From NCBI GenBank assembly GCA_023252195.1, contig JAHEXI010000002.1, positions 248,001 through 312,000 of the forward strand: a DNA stretch of 64,000 bases. The letters are read 5' to 3'. The stretch comes from Pseudonocardiales bacterium. Lineage in GTDB: Bacteria; Actinomycetota; Actinomycetes; Mycobacteriales; Pseudonocardiaceae. Numbering within the stretch: position 1 is the stretch's first letter; every line of letters begins with the position of its first letter. Below are positions 49,075-59,304 of this stretch, piece after piece. Under the pieces are notes generated by a model. That model was given only the letters and a program-made list of their open reading frames with translations, made no database searches and was not told where the DNA came from. Both the position numbers and the translations under genes were made by a program.

Positions 49075-50319
49075 ATGGACCTGTCAGATCGGCCACGCAC
49101 GGTACTGCTGCTCGGTAGCACCGGGTCGATCGGCGTCCAGGCACTGGACGTGATCCAGCGCAACCCCCGTCGCTTCCGCGTGGTTGGGCTCGCCGCTGGA
49201 GGTGCGAACCCGGAGGCGCTGGCCGCGCAGGTGCTGGCGACCGGCGCACCCGCGGTGGCAGTGGCCCGCGGCCGGGCGGCGCAGGATCTGCAGCTGGCGC
49301 TGTTCGCCGAGGCGCAGCGATGCGGGTACGACCGGGGCGGCTACCGGATGCCCCGAATCCTGGTCGGTCCCGAGGCAGCGGCCGAGCTCGTCACGACCGA
49401 GCCCGCTGACGTGGTGCTCAACGGAGTGACCGGTTCCCGCGGCCTGACGCCGACGCTGGCGGCGCTGCGCAGTGGCGCCGTCCTTGCGCTGGCCAACAAG
49501 GAGTCCCTGGTGGCTGGGGGCACCCTGGTCACCCGCGCCGCCGCGCCCGGCCAGATCGTGCCGGTCGACTCCGAGCACTCGGCGCTGGCCCAATGCCTGC
49601 GTGCCGGCAGCCGGGCGGAGGTGTCCCGGTTGGTGCTCACCGCGTCCGGAGGGCCCTTCCGCGGGCGCCACCGCGACGAGCTCGACGGAGTCACCGCTGA
49701 GCAGGCCCTGGCGCACCCGACCTGGCGGATGGGGCCGGTGGTGACGGTGAACTCGGCCACCCTGGTGAACAAGGGCCTCGAACTGATCGAGGCGCACCTG
49801 CTCTTCAGCATTCCCTACGATCGCATCGACGTCGTGGTGCACCCGCAGTCGGTGATTCACTCGATGGTCACCTTCACCGATGGTTCCACGATCGCCCAGG
49901 CCAGCCCACCGGACATGCGACTGCCGATCGCGCTGGCGCTGGGCTGGCCGGACCGGGTCGCCGACGCGGCCCCGGCTTACGACTTCGCCAAGCCGACGAC
50001 CTGGACCTTCGAACCGGTGGATACCGAGACGTTCCCTGCCATCGAGCTGGCCAAGGAGGCGGGTGCCGCCGGTGGGTGCGTGCCCGCGGTGTTCAACGCG
50101 GCCAACGAGGAGGTGGTGGCCGCCTTCCTCGAGCGCCGCATCTCCTTCCGTGAGATCGTCGACACGGTGGCGGCCGTGCTGGGTGAGGCGCAGGGGTGGC
50201 GGGCCGACCCGACTACGGTGGATGACGTGCTGGCGGCCGAGGACTGGTCTCGGAGCAGAGCCAGGGAACTGCTGGGCGGCCGACTAGCCCGGCCGGTCGG
50301 AGTCCGAAGTGAGGAGTGA
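49075..50319 (+). CDS. dxr: 1-deoxy-D-xylulose 5-phosphate reductoisomerase
   Basis: Dxr makes 2-C-methyl-D-erythritol 4-phosphate, the committed step of the MEP isoprenoid pathway, and is the fosmidomycin target. The NADPH-binding motif is [20 protein letters not shown]. Catalytic and metal segments are [40 protein letters not shown] and [19 protein letters not shown], with [20 protein letters not shown]. The length (414 aa) is normal. ispG lies two genes downstream with the site-2 protease between, the conserved dxr-rip-ispG order. Confidence 0.97.
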   Translation: MDLSDRPRTVLLLGSTGSIGVQALDVIQRNPRRFRVVGLAAGGANPEALAAQVLATGAPAVAVARGRAAQDLQLALFAEAQRCGYDRGGYRMPRILVGPEAAAELVTTEPADVVLNGVTGSRGLTPTLAALRSGAVLALANKESLVAGGTLVTRAAAPGQIVPVDSEHSALAQCLRAGSRAEVSRLVLTASGGPFRGRHRDELDGVTAEQALAHPTWRMGPVVTVNSATLVNKGLELIEAHLLFSIPYDRIDVVVHPQSVIHSMVTFTDGSTIAQASPPDMRLPIALALGWPDRVADAAPAYDFAKPTTWTFEPVDTETFPAIELAKEAGAAGGCVPAVFNAANEEVVAAFLERRISFREIVDTVAAVLGEAQGWRADPTTVDDVLAAEDWSRSRARELLGGRLARPVGVRSEE

Positions 50320-50322
50320 CGC

Positions 50323-51531
50323 GTGACGTTCGTGCTGGGGGTAGTGCTGTTCGCGCTGGGCATCGGGATCTCCGTCGCATTGCACGAGGCCGGCCACATG
50401 TACAGCGCGAAGGCCTTCGGGATGAAGGTGCGCCGCTACTTCATCGGCTTCGGCCCCACCCTGTTCTCCTTTCGCCGCGGAGAGACCGAGTACGGCCTTA
50501 AAGCGATCCCTGCTGGTGGTTTCTGTGATATCGCGGGGATGACCGCGATGGACGAGCTACCCGATCCGGACGACCGCAGGCGGGCATTCTTCCGGTTCCC
50601 CACCTGGCAGCGGGTGGTGGTGCTGTCGGCGGGCTCGCTGACCCACTTCGTCGTGGGCATTGTGCTGATCTACGTGATGGCGGTGTCGACCGGGCTGCCC
50701 AACCTTGACCGGGCGCCGGCCCCCGCGGTGGTGTCCAAGGTCAGTCAGTGCCTTGAGGTGCGTGCCGACAATTCTTGCCAGCCAAATTCCCCCGCGCCGG
50801 CTAAGAACGCCGGCCTGCAGCCAGGGGATCGTGTGCTGGCCGTGGCGGGCACCCCGGTGCATAACTCCACCGACCTGATCGGCGCGATCCAAAGCCGTTC
50901 GGGTCCCACCGAGTTCCGGCTCGAACGGGCCGGGCAGCAGCGCACCGTGCTGGTCGACGTGGCCCGGGTGCCGGTCTCGGCGCTGGGTGGTCAGGGCGAC
51001 AAGCTGGTCGGCGCGATCGGCGTGACACCGCAGCAACCAGACGCCGTGACGCTGCATTACGGCCCGGCGGCCGCGGTGGGTAAGACCGTCAGCTTCACCG
51101 GCACGATGTTCGCCAACACCTGGCAGGGCCTCAAGCAGTTCCCGGAGAAGATTCCTGCGCTGTTCGAACGGATCGGCGGGGAGAATCGACCCGACTCCCC
51201 GATCAGCGTGGTCGGGGTCAGCGTGCTCGGTGGTGACGCTGTCGGTTTCGGCGCGTGGTGGTTCTTCCTTTTCCTGCTCTCGGCGTTCAACCTTTTCGTC
51301 GGGGTATTCAATCTCCTGCCGTTGCTCCCGCTGGACGGCGGGCATATCGCGGTCAACCTTTACGAGAGCCTTCGCAACGCCATCCGGCGGGCCACCGGCC
51401 GCCCCAACGGGCCGCCGGTGGACTACGCGAAGCTGATGCCGCTGACCTATGCGATCGCGATCGTGTTCATCGGGGTGGGTGCTCTGACCATCACCGCCGA
51501 CATTATCAATCCGATTCGGTTGCACCCATGA
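50323..51531 (+). CDS. rip1: Site-2 intramembrane protease Rip1 (M50)
   Basis: A 402-aa intramembrane zinc metalloprotease that cleaves anti-sigma factors and other membrane substrates in mycobacteria. The zinc motif HExxH is in [20 protein letters not shown] and the third ligand in [24 protein letters not shown] domain sits between ([20 protein letters not shown]). Four hydrophobic segments frame the two halves. The GTG at 50323 lies 3 bases after dxr. The gene is always between dxr and ispG in actinobacteria. Confidence 0.95.
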   Translation: MTFVLGVVLFALGIGISVALHEAGHMYSAKAFGMKVRRYFIGFGPTLFSFRRGETEYGLKAIPAGGFCDIAGMTAMDELPDPDDRRRAFFRFPTWQRVVVLSAGSLTHFVVGIVLIYVMAVSTGLPNLDRAPAPAVVSKVSQCLEVRADNSCQPNSPAPAKNAGLQPGDRVLAVAGTPVHNSTDLIGAIQSRSGPTEFRLERAGQQRTVLVDVARVPVSALGGQGDKLVGAIGVTPQQPDAVTLHYGPAAAVGKTVSFTGTMFANTWQGLKQFPEKIPALFERIGGENRPDSPISVVGVSVLGGDAVGFGAWWFFLFLLSAFNLFVGVFNLLPLLPLDGGHIAVNLYESLRNAIRRATGRPNGPPVDYAKLMPLTYAIAIVFIGVGALTITADIINPIRLHP

Positions 51532-51553
51532 CCGCACTCATAAGGGGGGTCTT

Positions 51554-52663
51554 GTGATGATGATTGGCATGCCCGCCATGCCGCCGCCGGTGCTCGCCGA
51601 GCGGCGCAAGACCCGACAGCTGCAGGTCGGTACCGTGGGCGTGGGCAGCGAGCACCAGGTGTCCGTGCAATCGATGACCACCACGCTCACCGCTGACGTC
51701 AACGCCACCCTGCAGCAGATCGCCGAGCTCACCGCGGCGGGCTGCGACATCGTCCGGGTGGCCGTGCCCAGTGCCGACGACGCCGACGCGCTGCCGGCCA
51801 TCGCGCGCAAGTCACGGATCCCGGTGATCGCCGATATCCACTTCCAGCCCAAGTACGTCTTCGCCGCCATCGACGCGGGGTGCGCCGCGGTGCGGGTCAA
51901 CCCCGGCAACATCAAGAAGTTCGACGATCGGGTGGCCGAGATCGCCCAGGCCGCCAAGGACGCGGGCATTCCGATCCGGATCGGAGTCAACGCGGGATCG
52001 CTAGACCCCAAGATCTTGGCCAAGTACGGCAAGGCGACCCCGGAAGCATTGGTCGAATCCGCGTTGTGGGAGGCGAGCCTATTCGCCGAACACGACTTTC
52101 ACGACGTCAAGATCTCGGTTAAGCACCACGATCCGGTGATCATGGTGCGCGCTTACGAGCAACTCGCAGCGCAGTGCGACTACCCGTTGCACCTCGGGGT
52201 CACCGAGGCCGGCCCGGCGTTTCAGGGCACCATCAAGTCGGCCACCGCGTTCGGGGCGTTGCTCAGCCAGGGCATCGGGGACACCATCCGGGTTTCGCTG
52301 TCCGCGCCGCCGGTCGAGGAGGTCAAGGTCGGCCTGCAGATCCTCGAGTCGCTGAACCTGCGGACCCGGCGGCTGGAGATCGTGTCCTGCCCGTCCTGCG
52401 GCCGAGCCCAGGTTGATGTCTACAAGCTCGCGGAGGAGGTCACTGCGGGTCTGGAAGGCATGGAAGTGCCGCTGCGGGTGGCCGTGATGGGCTGTGTGGT
52501 CAACGGACCCGGCGAGGCCCGCGAGGCCGACCTCGGAGTGGCCTCGGGCAACGGCAAGGGACAGATCTTCGTCCGCGGCAAGGTGATCAAGACTGTGCCC
52601 GAGGCGCAGATCGTCGAGACCCTCATCGAGGAGGCCTTCCGACTGGCGGAAGGTTCTCAGTGA
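51554..52663 (+). CDS. ispG: (E)-4-hydroxy-3-methylbut-2-enyl-diphosphate synthase IspG
   Basis: IspG is the iron-sulfur enzyme that makes HMBPP in the MEP pathway. The 369-aa protein has the TIM-barrel part ([52 protein letters not shown]). The cluster-binding C-terminus has [18 protein letters not shown] and [18 protein letters not shown], with the three cysteines. The start has two adjacent ATG codons, and a later ATG at 51566 is also possible. Confidence 0.97.
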   Translation: MMMIGMPAMPPPVLAERRKTRQLQVGTVGVGSEHQVSVQSMTTTLTADVNATLQQIAELTAAGCDIVRVAVPSADDADALPAIARKSRIPVIADIHFQPKYVFAAIDAGCAAVRVNPGNIKKFDDRVAEIAQAAKDAGIPIRIGVNAGSLDPKILAKYGKATPEALVESALWEASLFAEHDFHDVKISVKHHDPVIMVRAYEQLAAQCDYPLHLGVTEAGPAFQGTIKSATAFGALLSQGIGDTIRVSLSAPPVEEVKVGLQILESLNLRTRRLEIVSCPSCGRAQVDVYKLAEEVTAGLEGMEVPLRVAVMGCVVNGPGEAREADLGVASGNGKGQIFVRGKVIKTVPEAQIVETLIEEAFRLAEGSQ

Positions 52664-52695
52664 GCGCGTTCAGTGGAAGTCATCCGCCGTTCTGG

Positions 52696-52701
52696 CACTC
52701 T
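52696..52701 (+). promoter_or_regulatory. Putative -10 box for leaderless GNAT transcript
   Basis: CACTCT within TCTGGCACTCT lies 7 bases before the GTG at 52709. It shares the TCTGGCAC core with the rpsP and rplS promoter candidates. Confidence 0.4.
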
Positions 52702-52708
52702 AGGTGGT

Positions 52709-53554
52709 GTGCTCAAGTACGCGGCTGCGCGGCTGCTGGATGACCGTGACGTGCGTAGCGTCCGTGCGGCGCTGGCCATTGACCCGGTGATGTCCTGCAT
52801 GGTGGCTGCCCGGATCGAAAACGGCGGCCTAGATCCATGGCGGCTCGGCGGGGAGCTGTGGGGTTTCGCCGATGGTCCGCAAGGAGGGCTGGACGGGCTG
52901 TGCTTTTCTGGCGCCAACCTCGTGCCGCTGTGCGGGGGACCGTCGGCGATCCGGGCATTCGCAGACCGAGCGGCGCGACGGACCAGGTGCTGCTCGTCGC
53001 TGGTGGGACCGGTCGATCAGGTGCTCGGGCTGTGGTCGGAGCTGGGTGAGAGCTGGGGACCAGCCCGCGAGGAGCGTCTGAACCAGCCGCTGCTGGTGCT
53101 TGCTGAGCAACCATGGGTGCCCGCGGACCCCCTGGTGCGGTCGGTGCGTTCCGACGAGTTGGAAAGCTACCTGCCGGCTGCGGTGGCGATGTTCACCGAG
53201 GAGGTCGGGGTCGATCCTCGACTGCCCGACGGCGGGGCCGGTTACCGGTCCAGGGTAATGGAGTTGATCGCGGCGGGCCGGGCATTCGCCCGGTTCGAGG
53301 CCGGTGAGGTGGTGTTCAAGGCTGAGATCGGCGCGATGTCGGCTACGGTGGGTCAGATCCAGGGCGTGTGGGTGCACCCGGATTGGCGTGGACATGGGCT
53401 GGCGGCGGGTGCGACCGCGGCCGTGGTGGCCCGACTACAGCAGATGGGCCGGGTCGCCAGCCTGTACGTCAACGCCTACAACCAGCCGGCCCGCGCTGCG
53501 TACCGCCGCGTCGGTTTCACCCAGGTGGGATGCTTCGCAACGGTGCTCTTCTGA
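52709..53554 (+). CDS. GNAT family N-acetyltransferase
   Basis: A 281-aa protein of the family of mycobacterial Rv2867c, always located after ispG. Residues 1-140 form a divergent half (LLDDRDVRSVRAALAIDPVM, ENGGLDPWRLGGELWGF). Residues 150-281 hold the GNAT fold, with the acetyl-CoA loop in VGQIQGVWVHPDWRGHGLAA (RGxGxG/A variant) and the final SLYVNAYNQPARAAYRRVGF. Its substrate is unknown. The GTG at 52709 is preferred over one 36 bases upstream because a -10-like box precedes it at leaderless distance. Confidence 0.87.
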   Translation: MLKYAAARLLDDRDVRSVRAALAIDPVMSCMVAARIENGGLDPWRLGGELWGFADGPQGGLDGLCFSGANLVPLCGGPSAIRAFADRAARRTRCCSSLVGPVDQVLGLWSELGESWGPAREERLNQPLLVLAEQPWVPADPLVRSVRSDELESYLPAAVAMFTEEVGVDPRLPDGGAGYRSRVMELIAAGRAFARFEAGEVVFKAEIGAMSATVGQIQGVWVHPDWRGHGLAAGATAAVVARLQQMGRVASLYVNAYNQPARAAYRRVGFTQVGCFATVLF

Positions 53555-53566
53555 ACAGTCAAGAGG

Positions 53567-53572
53567 CATACT
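53567..53572 (+). promoter_or_regulatory. Putative -10 box for the PBP gene
   Basis: CATACT lies 7 bases upstream of the GTG at 53580, a leaderless arrangement. There is no Shine-Dalgarno sequence. Confidence 0.4.
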
Positions 53573-53579
53573 CGCGCCT

Positions 53580-55388
53580 GTGTCCCGACTACGTTTGGTA
53601 GCCGTACTGCTGGTGGCCCTGATGGCCGTCCTGCTGGCGGGCTGCGGTCTGTTCGGGTCGGACCCGCGCGACGCGGCGGCTGCGTTTCTCGACGCCGTAT
53701 CGAGAGGTGACACTGCTGGTGCCGGGCGGCTCACCGACGATCCGGTCGCCGCCACTGAGCTGATCAGGCAGCTCCGCGAGGAGCTGAAACCCCAGCACGT
53801 GCAGCTCACTGTGGACGAGATCCGTTCCGGCGACCGCATCGCGTCGGCATCGTTCGCCGCGGTCTGGGACCTGGGTAGGGGCCGGCAGTGGCGCTACCAA
53901 GGCGCCTTCGAATTGGTGCCTGCGACCACCAGCGACGGTTGGCTGGTGCGATGGGCTCCAGAGGTGCTGCACCCGCGCCTGGGTGCACATCAGCTCGTGA
54001 CGCTACGCGACATACCAGCCGAACCGGCCCCGGTGGTCGACCGCGTCGGGACACCCTTGCTCACCTCGCAAACCGTGGTCACCGTCGCGCTGGACCGCAG
54101 CGCGATCCCGGACCTGGCCGCAGCGGCTGCCCAGCTGGCAACTGCGCTGGGACGTTTCGATCCCCAGATCACCCAGCAGTCGATCATCGCGGCAGCCAAC
54201 GCGGCCCCGGCGGGACAACCCAGCGCGGTGGCAATGCTGCGCGAGTCGGACTACGTAACGGTGCGGGATCAGATCGACGACCTGCCCGGTGTGAGCTTTC
54301 CCACGCAGCAGCGGCTGCTCGGGCCGGACCGGGACTTCGCCTCCCAGCTGCTGCCGGGCCTGCGCAAAGTGGTCGAGCAGCAGCTCGACAACGCCGCCGG
54401 TTGGCGGATCGTGACGGTGAACGCGATGGGGCAGGAGGTCGAAACCCTCGCCGCCGAGCAGCCACGTCCGGTGCCGACGCTGACCACCACGGTCGACCGC
54501 GGCGTGCAGGTCGCCGCCGAACACGCTGTCGACGCGGTGCCCAACCCGGCGATGATCGTAGCGGTCCAGCCGTCCACGGGGGAGATTCTCGGCGTCGCGC
54601 AGAACAGTGCGGCCGACGCGCAAGGCGCGCTGGCTCTGACCGGGCGGTTCCCACCGGGGTCCACCTTCAAGATTGTCACCGCATCGGCGGCGTTGCAGTC
54701 CCAGCAGGTCACGCCGAACTCGCCAGTGGCCTGTCCAGCGACCACGATTGTCGGGGAGCGGGTCGTGCCCAATGATCACCTCCTTGACCTGGGCACGGTG
54801 CCACTGCACATCGCCTTCGCTAACTCGTGCAACACCACGTTTGCCCAGCTAGCGGCTCGGCTAGGAACTGGCGCGTTGACCGATGCGGCGCACCAGATGG
54901 GCATCGGGATGAACTACTACATTGCCGGCGCCACTACCGTCACCGGTCAGGTTCCCCCTTCGGAGTCGATGGTGCGGCGCGCGGAGAATGGATTCGGGCA
55001 GGGTCGGGTGATGGCCAGTCCCTTCGGTATGGCGCTGGTGGCTGCAACGATCGATGCCGGTGGCCGGCTCCCCACCCCCATTCTGGTCAGGGGTATGCCG
55101 ACGCAGACCGCACTCGGACCGGTACCGCCGGTGCCACGCGATGTCGCCGACGCGGTGCGGGCGATGACGCGCGAAGCGGTGACCACCGGCACCGCGAAAT
55201 TCTTGGCCGACCAAGGCCAGCTGTTCGGGACGACCGGGACCGCGGAGGACGGCCCTACCGGCGCGGATGGCTGGTTCGTCGGTTTCCGCGGTGACGTCGC
55301 ATTCGCCACTCTCGTCGTCGGCGCCGGCTCAACCGCTCCAGCGTTGGACGTCTCTGGGCGCTTCCTGTCCGCACTCGGTGTGCAGTGA
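53580..55388 (+). CDS. Penicillin-binding lipoprotein (class B, MecA-N type)
   Basis: A 602-aa homologue of mycobacterial PBP-lipo (Rv2864c), encoded between the GNAT gene and map. The N-terminus is a lipoprotein signal with lipobox LLAGC. An NTF2-like MecA-N domain follows ([20 protein letters not shown]). The transpeptidase domain has the nucleophile S361 and K364 in [15 protein letters not shown], and S416-x-N418 in [12 protein letters not shown]. Where class B enzymes have K(T/S)G, this protein reads [10 protein letters not shown]551-T552-G553, with Thr replacing Lys. That may reduce activity or mark a subgroup. The start GTG is 25 bases after the GNAT stop. Confidence 0.92.
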   Translation: MSRLRLVAVLLVALMAVLLAGCGLFGSDPRDAAAAFLDAVSRGDTAGAGRLTDDPVAATELIRQLREELKPQHVQLTVDEIRSGDRIASASFAAVWDLGRGRQWRYQGAFELVPATTSDGWLVRWAPEVLHPRLGAHQLVTLRDIPAEPAPVVDRVGTPLLTSQTVVTVALDRSAIPDLAAAAAQLATALGRFDPQITQQSIIAAANAAPAGQPSAVAMLRESDYVTVRDQIDDLPGVSFPTQQRLLGPDRDFASQLLPGLRKVVEQQLDNAAGWRIVTVNAMGQEVETLAAEQPRPVPTLTTTVDRGVQVAAEHAVDAVPNPAMIVAVQPSTGEILGVAQNSAADAQGALALTGRFPPGSTFKIVTASAALQSQQVTPNSPVACPATTIVGERVVPNDHLLDLGTVPLHIAFANSCNTTFAQLAARLGTGALTDAAHQMGIGMNYYIAGATTVTGQVPPSESMVRRAENGFGQGRVMASPFGMALVAATIDAGGRLPTPILVRGMPTQTALGPVPPVPRDVADAVRAMTREAVTTGTAKFLADQGQLFGTTGTAEDGPTGADGWFVGFRGDVAFATLVVGAGSTAPALDVSGRFLSALGVQ

Positions 55389-55394
55389 CCGGCA

Positions 55395-55400
55395 TAGAGT
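55395..55400 (+). promoter_or_regulatory. Putative -10 box for leaderless map transcript
   Basis: TAGAGT ends 7 bases before the map ATG at 55408, and no ribosome-binding site lies between. This is consistent with transcription beginning at the start codon. Confidence 0.45.
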
Positions 55401-55407
55401 AGGCAAC

Positions 55408-56265
55408 ATGCCCGTGCGAACCCCGTTGCGTCCAGGCCGTCAGACACCGATGCGTCCGGTCCCGCCGACCATCCGGCGACCGGCCTATGTCGGCAAACCT
55501 GGACCCGGTCCGTGCACCGAACCGTTGATCCAGCCGCCCGACGTGATCGAAGCGATGCGGGAGGCGGGACGGATCGCGGCCCAGGCGCTCGCCGAGGGCG
55601 GCCGGACGGTGCGGCCGGGCGTGACCACCGATGAGGTCGATCGGGTAGTACACGAGTTCCTGGTCGACCACGGGGCGTATCCCTCGACCCTGGGTTACAA
55701 GAGCTTTCCCAAGTCCTGCTGCACGTCGCTGAACGAGGTGATCTGCCACGGCATCCCGGACTCGACCGTGATCGAGGACGGCGACATCGTCAACATCGAC
55801 GTCACCGCGTTCATCGGCGGCGTGCATGGTGATACCAACGCCACCTTCCTCGCCGGTGCGGTCACCGAGGAGGACCGGCTCCTAGTCGAGCGGACCCACG
55901 AAGCGATGATGCGCGGCATCCGCGCGGTACGACCGGGCCGGGCGCTCAACGTGATCGGCCGGGTCATCGAGGCCTACGCCAAGCGCTTCGGCTACGGCGT
56001 GGTCCGCGATTTCACCGGCCACGGCATCGGCCGCTCCTTCCATGGCAAGTTGGTCGTGTTGCACTACGACGAGCCCTCCGTGGACACCGTCTTAGAGCAG
56101 GGAATGACCTTCACCATCGAACCGATGATCACGCTCGGCACGGTCGACTACGACGTGTGGCCAGACGGGTGGACGGTGACGACCAAGGACAAGACGCGCA
56201 CCGCGCAGTTCGAGCACACTCTCGTCGTCACCGCGGACGGGGCGGAGATCTTGACCTTGCCGTAA
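55408..56265 (+). CDS. map: Methionine aminopeptidase type I
   Basis: MetAP removes the initiator methionine from nascent proteins. The 285-aa protein belongs to type Ib, with a 40-residue proline-rich leader ([20 protein letters not shown]). The metal ligands are visible in order: Asp in [16 protein letters not shown] and the second Asp in [10 protein letters not shown], His in [12 protein letters not shown], Glu in [10 protein letters not shown] and Glu in [27 protein letters not shown] is the conserved substrate-pocket segment. cobQ starts just after its stop. Confidence 0.96.
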   Translation: MPVRTPLRPGRQTPMRPVPPTIRRPAYVGKPGPGPCTEPLIQPPDVIEAMREAGRIAAQALAEGGRTVRPGVTTDEVDRVVHEFLVDHGAYPSTLGYKSFPKSCCTSLNEVICHGIPDSTVIEDGDIVNIDVTAFIGGVHGDTNATFLAGAVTEEDRLLVERTHEAMMRGIRAVRPGRALNVIGRVIEAYAKRFGYGVVRDFTGHGIGRSFHGKLVVLHYDEPSVDTVLEQGMTFTIEPMITLGTVDYDVWPDGWTVTTKDKTRTAQFEHTLVVTADGAEILTLP

Positions 56266-56267
56266 TC

Positions 56268-57797
56268 ATGCCCAAAATCGTGCGCGGTGCGCTGCTGGTC
56301 GCCGGTACCACCTCGGACGCGGGCAAGAGTGTGCTGGTGGCTGGGATCTGCCGGTGGCTGGCCCGTCGTGGGATATCGGTGGCGCCGTTCAAGGCGCAGA
56401 ACATGTCCAACAACTCGGTCGTGACGCCTGACGGTGGGGAGATCGGTCGAGCTCAGGCGATGCAGGCCGCGGCCTGCGGGATTGAGCCTGAGGTGCGGTT
56501 CAACCCGGTCCTGCTCAAGCCCGGAAGCGACCGCTGCGCCCAGGTTGTGGTGCTCGGCCACGCCGCTGGCACGGTCTCTGCGGCGTCCTACCGGCACCGT
56601 AAGCCTGAGCTTCTCGACGTCGTGGTGGGCGCGTTGACCGCGCTCCGAGCCGAGTACGACGTGGTGATCTGCGAGGGCGCCGGATCGCCCACCGAGATCA
56701 ATCTGCGGGGCACCGACATCGCGAACATGGGATTGGCCCGGGCCGCTCGGCTGCCGGTCCTGGTGGTCGGCGACATCGACCGTGGCGGCGTGCTCGCGCA
56801 CCTGTTCGGCACCCTGGCTCTGCTGTCGGGCGCCGACCAAGCGCTGGTGGCCGGATTCGTGATCAACAAGTTCCGCGGCGATCCGGACCTGCTGGCTCCC
56901 GGGCTGGCTCAGTTGCGGGCGCTGACCGGTCGGCGCAGCTACGGAGTGTTGCCGTATTGCGACTCGCTGTGGCTCGATGCCGAGGACTCACTGGCGCACA
57001 TTGCCGACGGCGTGATCGGGCACCCGGCTCCCCCGGAGGGCACCCAGTGGCTGCGGGTGGCCGTGGTGCGGCTGCCACGGATCTCCAATGGCACCGATGT
57101 CGAGGCGTTGGCCTGCGAACCCGGGGTGATGGTCCGCTATGTCACCGAGCCGTCCCGGCTGGCCGACGTTGACCTGGTGGTGCTGCCCGGCTCGAAATCC
57201 ACCGTCGCGGACCTGTCCTGGTTACGCCGGACGGGGTTGGCTGACGCAGTGGTGGCACACGCCGGCGCCGGACGTCCGGTGTTGGGTATCTGCGGTGGCT
57301 ACCAGATGCTGGCGCGCCGCATCACCGATCACGTCGAGTCCGGCGTGGGTGAGGTGACAGGCTTGGGACTGCTTGATCTAGAGGTGGTCTTCGACCAGCA
57401 CAAACATCTGCGGCGTGCGGCTGGGACCGCGCTCGGTGAGCCAGTGATCGGCTACGAGATCCGCCACGGCCGGGTGGTTCATCGCGGTGACCTACCGCTG
57501 GTGTCGGGCGCCGACGACGGCTCCGACGGCGGTCACGTGCTGGGCACCCATTGGCACGGGCTGTTCGAAAACGACGCTTTTCGCCGTGCCCTGCTGCGGC
57601 GAGTGGCCACCCTCGCCGACCGGCCCGGCTTCCGACCGACGTCCGACACCAGCTTCGCCGCCTTACGGGCCGCCCAGTTGGATCTGCTCGGTGACCTCGT
57701 CTGCGCCCACCTGGATACCGATGGACTGCTCGACCTGATCGAGCACGGCCCCCCACCCGGCCTGCCTTTCGTCTCGCCAGGTGTGGGCGACCACTAG
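56268..57797 (+). CDS. cobQ: Cobyric acid synthase
   Basis: CobQ amidates four side-chain carboxylates of adenosylcobyrinic a,c-diamide, using glutamine and ATP. The N-terminal ATPase half has [40 protein letters not shown] and [20 protein letters not shown]. The glutamine amidotransferase half has [20 protein letters not shown], the nucleophile cysteine in [15 protein letters not shown] and the His in [13 protein letters not shown]. The length (509 aa) is standard. The ATG at 56268 lies 3 bases after map. cobN is 2.4 kb downstream, separated by a toxin-antitoxin/XRE stretch. Confidence 0.95.
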   Translation: MPKIVRGALLVAGTTSDAGKSVLVAGICRWLARRGISVAPFKAQNMSNNSVVTPDGGEIGRAQAMQAAACGIEPEVRFNPVLLKPGSDRCAQVVVLGHAAGTVSAASYRHRKPELLDVVVGALTALRAEYDVVICEGAGSPTEINLRGTDIANMGLARAARLPVLVVGDIDRGGVLAHLFGTLALLSGADQALVAGFVINKFRGDPDLLAPGLAQLRALTGRRSYGVLPYCDSLWLDAEDSLAHIADGVIGHPAPPEGTQWLRVAVVRLPRISNGTDVEALACEPGVMVRYVTEPSRLADVDLVVLPGSKSTVADLSWLRRTGLADAVVAHAGAGRPVLGICGGYQMLARRITDHVESGVGEVTGLGLLDLEVVFDQHKHLRRAAGTALGEPVIGYEIRHGRVVHRGDLPLVSGADDGSDGGHVLGTHWHGLFENDAFRRALLRRVATLADRPGFRPTSDTSFAALRAAQLDLLGDLVCAHLDTDGLLDLIEHGPPPGLPFVSPGVGDH

Positions 57798-57885
57798 CGC
57801 GCCGGCCCACACCGCTTCTGGGAGACCAGAGCAGGTGCAGTCGGTGTGAACGGCCACCATGCTTGGTCTGGTCTGGTTGGTCAAG

Positions 57886-57891
57886 TACACT
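57886..57891 (+). promoter_or_regulatory. Putative -10 box for leaderless vapBC transcript
   Basis: TACACT lies 6 bases before the GTG at 57898. The intervening GGAGAA is purine rich but too close to act as a normal Shine-Dalgarno site. TTGGTC about 11-13 bases further upstream is not well spaced as a -35. Confidence 0.45.
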
Positions 57892-57897
57892 GGAGAA

Positions 57898-58164
57898 GTG
57901 CCCAAGCAGGTGAACATCTACGAGGCCAAGAGCACACTTTCCAAGCTGCTCGCGCAGGTGGAGGCCGGCGATGAGGTTGTCATTGCCCGCAACGGTAAGC
58001 CGATCGCACGGCTGGTGCCGTTGCCGCGCTCCCCTGTATGCCGCATGCCCGGAGGATGGAAAGGCAAGGTCTGGATATCCCCTGACTTCGATGAGCCTGA
58101 TCCGGACTTGGAGGCATTGTTTTATGACGGGCCGATCTTCCCCACTGAGGACGACCGTCTGTGA
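57898..58164 (+). CDS. vapB: Antitoxin, Phd/YefM-VapB type
   Basis: An 88-aa antitoxin with the Phd/YefM DNA-binding N-terminus: VNIYEAKSTLSKLLAQVEAG followed by DEVVIARNGKPIARLVPL. The C-terminal half (GKVWISPDFDEPDPDLEALF) is acidic and aromatic and is expected to wrap the toxin. It overlaps vapC by 4 bases (GTGA), the classic coupling that keeps antitoxin in excess. Autoregulation at its own promoter is typical of the family. An earlier ATG at 57859 would add 13 residues that do not look like the family. Confidence 0.9.
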   Translation: MPKQVNIYEAKSTLSKLLAQVEAGDEVVIARNGKPIARLVPLPRSPVCRMPGGWKGKVWISPDFDEPDPDLEALFYDGPIFPTEDDRL

Positions 58165-58535
58165 GGCTGCTGCTCGATACGAACGTCCTGATCTGGTGGC
58201 TCGCCGAGTCGCCACGGTTGAGCAAGGAGACGCGCGACGCGATCACGGCGGAGCCCGAAGTCATCGTATCGGCGGTCAGCGCATTCGAGATCGCAGTCAA
58301 GTCGGCGATCGGCAAGCTGCGGGTGCCAGGCGATCTTGAAGTGCAGATTGTGGAGCAGGCGATGACGGAACTGCCGGTAACGGTGCGGCATGGATTGGCA
58401 GTAGGACAGCTGCCCATGCATCACCGCGATCCGTTCGATCGTCTCCTTATCGCTCAGGCGCAGTGCGAGGGGCTCACGATCGTGACCGCTGATCGCACAT
58501 TCGCTGCCTACGATGTGCCGATCATGGCGGCTTGA
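58161..58535 (+). CDS. vapC: PIN-domain ribonuclease toxin VapC
   Basis: A 124-aa PIN-domain toxin. The acidic active site is complete: D6 in LLLDTNVLIWWL, E43 in SAVSAFEIAVKSAIGKL, D90 and D93 in MHHRDPFDRLLIAQA, and D111 in VTADRTFAAY. PIN toxins of this group cleave tRNA or rRNA. The open frame and conserved catalytic residues suggest it is intact. It forms a pair with the upstream antitoxin and lies in the accessory stretch between cobQ and cobN. Confidence 0.92.
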   Translation: MRLLLDTNVLIWWLAESPRLSKETRDAITAEPEVIVSAVSAFEIAVKSAIGKLRVPGDLEVQIVEQAMTELPVTVRHGLAVGQLPMHHRDPFDRLLIAQAQCEGLTIVTADRTFAAYDVPIMAA

Positions 58536-58536
58536 G

Positions 58537-58584
58537 TCAAGCGGTGAACTCGGCGTGCTTGAGGCCGATCAGGGTTGTCCAGGT
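58537..58584 (-). pseudogene. Possible tail of a DUF397 gene
   Basis: Just after vapC, on the opposite strand, a short frame ends TWTTLIGLKHAEFTA and a stop. The W-x3-IG-x-K-x2-EF pattern matches the end of DUF397 proteins, including the intact one at 59062-59304, which ends WATFIGSIKNDEFDPRD. The upstream part is not recognisable as DUF397. It may be the remains of a second copy, or chance. Confidence 0.3.
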
Positions 58585-58666
58585 TGCCCGACGCCGTGAT
58601 CCGCGGTGGCCCAGGCGCGCCGCGTTCGCCGAGATTATCGTCATACCTGCGGGCTAGTGTGCCCAC

Positions 58667-58991
58667 ATGCCTGATCCCATCCCTACTGCGTTCGTACCGC
58701 GGTTGGACAAGAACGGGCCGGCTGTCTGGGCGGCCCTCGACGGGAAGCACCGCGCCGCGTTCGAGGCCGAGTTCCGGGCCGTTCTTACTGAGGTCGCCGA
58801 GACCTTCGACGCCGACCGCCTTACCCAGGTGGTGCGCCGTTGGTGGCCTCGTGGTGCTCGACGCGCATCCCGACCCCATCGCGGAGCACATTGGGCAACG
58901 CCTCAGGGACGGTGATCAGCCAGTGCTCACCAAGACCGCCGCCGAGCTGCGCACAGAGATGGTCCGCCAGGACCAATGCGCTACGAGGTGA
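58667..58991 (+). pseudogene. DUF6247-like small protein with a frameshift
   Basis: The first frame starts at the ATG at 58667 and reads PIPTAFVPRLDKNGPAVWAA, HRAAFEAEFRAVLTEVAETF and DADRLTQVVRRWW. It then turns into Arg-rich nonsense. One base later the next frame continues LVVLDAHPDPIAEHIGQRLR and TKTAAELRTEMVRQDQ to a stop at 58991. The joined product of about 107 aa resembles actinobacterial DUF6247 proteins (F-x-x-E-[YF]-R-x-L-x-E-A-x-ET-D... followed by RWW), which often neighbour toxin-like genes. An extra C in the GGCCTC stretch near 58846 would explain the break. Confidence 0.4.
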
Positions 58992-59061
58992 ACGGCGACG
59001 AACCCGGGTGCTGTGCCGCACGGGCGACGTGGATGACAGCCTCGATCTGGCGGGCTCTCCG

Positions 59062-59304
59062 CTAGTCGCGGGGGTCGAACTCATCGTTCTTGATGCTGCC
59101 GATGAACGTTGCCCAGATGGGCTGGGCGAAGGCGAGGGCGAGGCCGTTGGGGTGGTGGCTGTGCCGCACTGCAATCCGACCGGTGTAGTCGGCCAAGGCG
59201 CCGGCCTCGACACAGCTTCCGCCGTTGTTGGGGCTGTAGCTGCTGATTCGCCAGGCGACGTCGGCCCGGGCGTCCGGGCCGAGGACCTGGCCCGCGTGGG
59301 TCAT
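59062..59304 (-). CDS. DUF397 domain protein
   Basis: An 80-aa DUF397 protein, read leftward from the ATG at 59304. It has the family core WRISSYSPNNGGSCVEAGAL, IAVRHSHHPNGLALAFAQPI and WATFIGSIKNDEF. DUF397 genes are usually paired with an XRE regulator of the DUF5753 type and often regulate development or secondary metabolism; some XRE-DUF397 pairs behave like regulator-antagonist partners. Its ATG overlaps the stop of the normal XRE frame (ATGA at 59301-59304). In the sequence as given, however, the frameshifted XRE frame runs directly into it. Confidence 0.85.
   Translation of the reverse strand: MTHAGQVLGPDARADVAWRISSYSPNNGGSCVEAGALADYTGRIAVRHSHHPNGLALAFAQPIWATFIGSIKNDEFDPRD

Noticed and set aside
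57838-57897. Upstream ATG start (57859) for the antitoxin
   Set aside because: The added residues LGLVWLVKYTGE are unlike Phd/YefM N-termini, and the -10-like TACACT would fall inside the gene.
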